NCBI GenBank assembly: GCA_017881765.1
Contig: JADGQN010000181.1
Coordinates: 1 to 8,798, forward strand
Direction: 5' to 3'
Source of the DNA: Syntrophobacterales bacterium
GTDB taxonomy: Bacteria; Desulfobacterota; Syntrophorhabdia; Syntrophorhabdales; WCHB1-27
Length of the DNA stretch: 8,798 nt
The notes below the pieces were generated by a model. It was not told the DNA's origin. It made no database searches and saw only the letters and a list, made by a program, of their open reading frames with translations. The translations under genes and the position numbers were made by a program. Shown here piece by piece: positions 7,074-8,798 of this stretch (position 1 is its first letter; each line of letters opens with the position of its first letter).

Positions 7074-7152
7074 AGGCAGAGGTAAAAGCGAAACGAAGGT
7101 AGAGATTAATAATCCTCTTCTCTCAACCTTCGTTTAGTCCTTACCTCTGCCT
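7074..7152. repeat. Long hairpin at the junction of the two repeat arms
   Basis: AGGCAGAGGTAA (7074-7085) pairs perfectly with TTACCTCTGCCT (7141-7152), and AAACGAAGGT (7091-7100) pairs perfectly with ACCTTCGTTT (7126-7135). The two stems are separated by a symmetrical 5x5 internal loop (7086-7090 and 7136-7140). AGAGA (7101-7105) can extend the pairing with TCTCT (7119-7123). No T-run follows on the minus strand, so this is not a standard intrinsic terminator. As RNA it would be a stable 3' structure for the DUF362 transcript. Confidence 0.7.
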
Positions 7153-7166
7153 GCTTTTCGTTTTTA

Positions 7167-7271
7167 CCTGTTTCACTCTCTATCTTTGCTTTAGTTTTTA
7201 CCTCTACCTTCCCCCTTGTTCTTGCCTGTCTTTCCTTCTCTACCTTTGCTTTAGTCTTTTACCTCTACCTT
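7167..7271. repeat. Imperfect tandem duplication, about 60-base period
   Basis: Within the pyrimidine-rich arm, the block beginning CCTG at 7167 and the block beginning CCTG at 7225 carry the same order of words. TTTGCTTTAGT occurs at 7185-7195 and again at 7245-7255, and ACCTCTACCTT at 7200-7210 and 7261-7271. The copies differ by small substitutions and indels, which suggests an older duplication of a larger unit within the hexamer array. Confidence 0.55.
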
Positions 7272-7292
7272 CGTTCCAGTCTTTACCTGTCT

Positions 7293-8183
7293 TTACAGTA
7301 GCGCGTCCTCTTGCCAGCCCACTTTCACCAGCTCTATGCGCGATAGATCACTCACCCCAAGGTGATACTTTTTGTCTGCCACCGTGATGTGGATGGGCGA
7401 GACATCGAGCGCCCTGTCTTCCCCAAAAACAGCAATGCGCTTATTCTTGAGAAGTTCTGCTCCAAACGCGTCCACGGCCACGGGATCAATACCCACGATC
7501 AACCCCTTGTAAGGCCAGACATACCGCCTGTCAAAGAAACTGGCACCGCGTCCATAGAATTGAGGCGTCAAAGCGCAGAGCACGTTGAGGCGGGTTTTGC
7601 CTTTCACGATGGGCAAGCCCCAGATCTTCGCCAGATCCGAGCAAGCCTCCGGGTGATACGCCGAGGGCTCTGGCACAAACTGGATGTAGTTCTTGATGCA
7701 AGAGCCTACACCAGACCAGTGATGCGTCCTCACGGGCCGGGTATTCACCAGTGCCGTAGATTTCATGAATATGGGATTATTAAGTACGCCGCGATCGTCG
7801 ATGGCAATCTTCTCTTCAGGAATGCCGATGCCGACCAGGCGGCGATGGATCGCGTCTTCCACCTCTTTGGGCGTCGGCAACCTGTTCCATGAGTTGCTCT
7901 TGATGCCCACCACATCCGATTTCTTAAAGAGCTTCTGCCAGGCCTGAGTCGGCTCACTCTCCGCGAGAAGGGTCTTCACCGCTTCATCGAGCATAGAGCG
8001 GATCACCTCACTATTGAAAGACCCGTCGGGTGCAACTGCATCAGCATGGCGGATGAGCACCACCCTTGGACGCTGCTGTGCGCTCGCTTCCGGAGTAATG
8101 GCTGAACCGAGAGTTGCACCCACAAGCACTCCAGCGGTCCCGCGCAGAAAATCCCTGCGGGTAATAACTCTTTCTTCCTTCAT
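7293..8183 (-). CDS. Tat-exported DUF362 domain protein
   Basis: A 296-residue protein of unknown activity, probably exported folded. The N-terminus carries a twin-arginine signal: TRRDFLRG (residues 8-15), a hydrophobic stretch of alanine, glycine and valine (about 16-29), and a likely cleavage site ASA-Q (33-36). The mature part fits DUF362 (DVVGIKSNSW, a VNTRPVRTHHWSGVGSCIKN block, and KGLIVGIDPVAVDAFGAELL near the C-terminus). It has no 4Fe-4S cysteine motif, although some DUF362 proteins carry ferredoxin domains. The frame is open to 8300, but the ATG at 8183 is chosen because it begins just before the Tat motif, has AAGGA at 8192-8196, and overlaps the previous stop as ATGA. The stop codon falls inside the first unit of the adjoining repeat array. 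Nothing ties it directly to the hdr-flx operon. Confidence 0.8.
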   Translation of the reverse strand: MKEERVITRRDFLRGTAGVLVGATLGSAITPEASAQQRPRVVLIRHADAVAPDGSFNSEVIRSMLDEAVKTLLAESEPTQAWQKLFKKSDVVGIKSNSWNRLPTPKEVEDAIHRRLVGIGIPEEKIAIDDRGVLNNPIFMKSTALVNTRPVRTHHWSGVGSCIKNYIQFVPEPSAYHPEACSDLAKIWGLPIVKGKTRLNVLCALTPQFYGRGASFFDRRYVWPYKGLIVGIDPVAVDAFGAELLKNKRIAVFGEDRALDVSPIHITVADKKYHLGVSDLSRIELVKVGWQEDALL

Positions 8184-8798
8184 CGAGCTTTTCCTTTCAG
8201 ATTGGTTTCTGTGGCCTTTAGGAGATTCTCTGCGTCTGCTTCCGACGCTGCACCAAACGCGACTGCGACAAACACCCCGTCCTGCATGGCTCCTGTCCAC
8301 TTCGCGTCTTCAGTCTTGTGGATCTTTTTACCGCGTGCTTCAGGCAGGTAAGCCTTCGTGAAGCTCGACAAACCATCGAGTGCCTTCCTCTCCGATGGAT
8401 AATGGATGAGCACCAGATGCACCTTATGCTGCCCCACCAGGTACTCGGCCAGTACTGCCTCAACATCCTGACCCAACTGCAGAATATTCTGATGTGCGAT
8501 AAAGAAGCGCTGGTTCAGAAGCACATGACTTCGGAAAAAATAAACATTTTTCTCAACGAGGCCGAAGCTTTTGTCAGGTACATAGCTCATCAGCTGCGGC
8601 AAGGGGCCGGTCTTCGTGATCGATGCAGCAACTGCCCGTCCAAGGTCTATGATTGCTTTGTCTACATCCTCCCCCTCCCCTTCCGCGTTAACGCTTACAA
8701 AATAATTCCCCTTCCAAAACCTCAAGAGCCCCCCGCCAAACTCAGACCCCTGACCGATACCAACCTCCTCGTCCTGCCGCTCGAATGAAAACACTCCA
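8180..8798 (-). CDS. DUF6599-like protein, 5' end outside the window
   Basis: The visible part is about 205 residues, and the frame stays open through the window edge. GTG at 8794 could serve as a start, but the preceding codon is Gly, and G-V-F-S-F-E-R reads like the middle of a domain, so the true start lies beyond 8798. Features seen are GGGLLRFWKGNYFVSV, a central region with VYFFRSHVLLNQRFF and NILQLG, and a C-terminal half ending in VAVAFGAASEADAENLL. This pattern resembles the DUF6599 family, whose function is unknown. That assignment is from memory of the family pattern and is moderate. The gene ends in an ATGA overlap with the Tat-exported DUF362 gene, so the two are very likely translated together. 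Its N-terminus is missing, so a signal peptide cannot be judged. Confidence 0.65.
   Translation of the reverse strand, partial: GVFSFERQDEEVGIGQGSEFGGGLLRFWKGNYFVSVNAEGEGEDVDKAIIDLGRAVAASITKTGPLPQLMSYVPDKSFGLVEKNVYFFRSHVLLNQRFFIAHQNILQLGQDVEAVLAEYLVGQHKVHLVLIHYPSERKALDGLSSFTKAYLPEARGKKIHKTEDAKWTGAMQDGVFVAVAFGAASEADAENLLKATETNLKGKAR
8192..8196 (-). promoter_or_regulatory. Ribosome binding site of the DUF362 gene
   Basis: AAGGA on the minus strand, eight bases before the ATG at 8183. It lies within the end of the upstream gene and supports the Tat-motif start over any of the upstream codons to 8300. Confidence 0.6.

Larger units (their letters stand above)
6987..7297. repeat. Degenerate hexamer repeat array in two opposed arms (purine-rich then pyrimidine-rich)
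   Basis: About 310 bases are built from variants of AGGTAGAGGTAAAG. From 6987 to about 7107 the plus strand is purine-rich, with AGGTAGAGGT at 7041-7050 and close variants at 7057-7064 and 7097-7104. From about 7114 the pattern flips: the plus strand becomes pyrimidine-rich, with ACCTCTACCT at 7200-7209 and 7261-7270 and ACCTCTGCCT at 7143-7152. The array is therefore an inverted repeat of repeats. It contains no believable gene: its short open frames are low-complexity products of the repeat. It fills most of the gap between the two operons, and its right end includes the stop codon of the DUF362 gene. I do not recognise it as a named element, and there are no identical units with unique spacers as in a CRISPR array. 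Confidence 0.8.

Noticed and set aside
7074..7152. Classical intrinsic terminator at the large hairpin
   Set aside because: No T-run follows the stem on the minus strand; the sequence after it continues as repeat.
6987..7297. CRISPR array
   Set aside because: Units are short, degenerate and contiguous, with no constant repeat separated by unique spacers. No cas gene is present in the window.
8184..8300. N-terminal extension of the DUF362 gene by 39 codons
   Set aside because: It would overlap the DUF6599-like gene by about 120 bases and bury the Tat signal, which must be N-terminal. The ATG at 8183 has AAGGA and an ATGA overlap.

Overview
This 8.8 kb window reads entirely from the minus strand and holds parts of two operons. 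It looks like a chromosome of a strictly anaerobic bacterium, most likely a sulfate-reducing or syntrophic member of the former Deltaproteobacteria (Desulfobacterota). That guess rests on the GC-rich coding sequence, tightly packed genes, and a heterodisulfide-reductase-like (Hdr) gene set joined to Flx-type genes. It is an inference from gene content; no rRNA or other taxonomic marker is present.

In transcription order, from high to low coordinates, the first operon enters at the right edge. It contains a DUF6599-like protein cut by the window edge (8798-8180) and a Tat-exported DUF362 protein (8183-7293), which overlap by ATGA. A gene-free stretch of about 560 bases follows (6737-7292). It holds a degenerate purine-rich hexamer repeat array in two opposed arms with a strong hairpin at their junction, an AT-rich dyad followed by a T-run, a second dyad, and a good sigma-70-type promoter with a perfect TTGACA box.

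The second operon starts from that promoter: an HdrD-like CCG protein (6736-5588), a very large tandem HdrA flavoprotein (5574-2503), an MvhD/FlxD-type protein (2471-2007), a FlxC-like dicluster ferredoxin (2032-1079) and a FlxB/HydB-like dicluster protein (1082-15). At the left edge, a GTG codon overlapping the flxB stop opens a reading frame MKTNPY. This fits the start of the expected FlxA/HydG NAD(P)H-binding flavoprotein.

Together the second operon would encode a soluble cytoplasmic electron-transfer complex. NAD(P)H would be oxidised or formed at FlxA, electrons would pass through FlxB/FlxC and MvhD/FlxD to the flavins of HdrA, and then be split between ferredoxin and the CCG clusters of the HdrD-like subunit. 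The HdrD-HdrA-MvhD order resembles the BamD-BamE-BamF part of class II benzoyl-CoA reductase, but here it is followed by Flx genes rather than NuoEFG-like genes. The substrate of the HdrD-like subunit cannot be told from the sequence.
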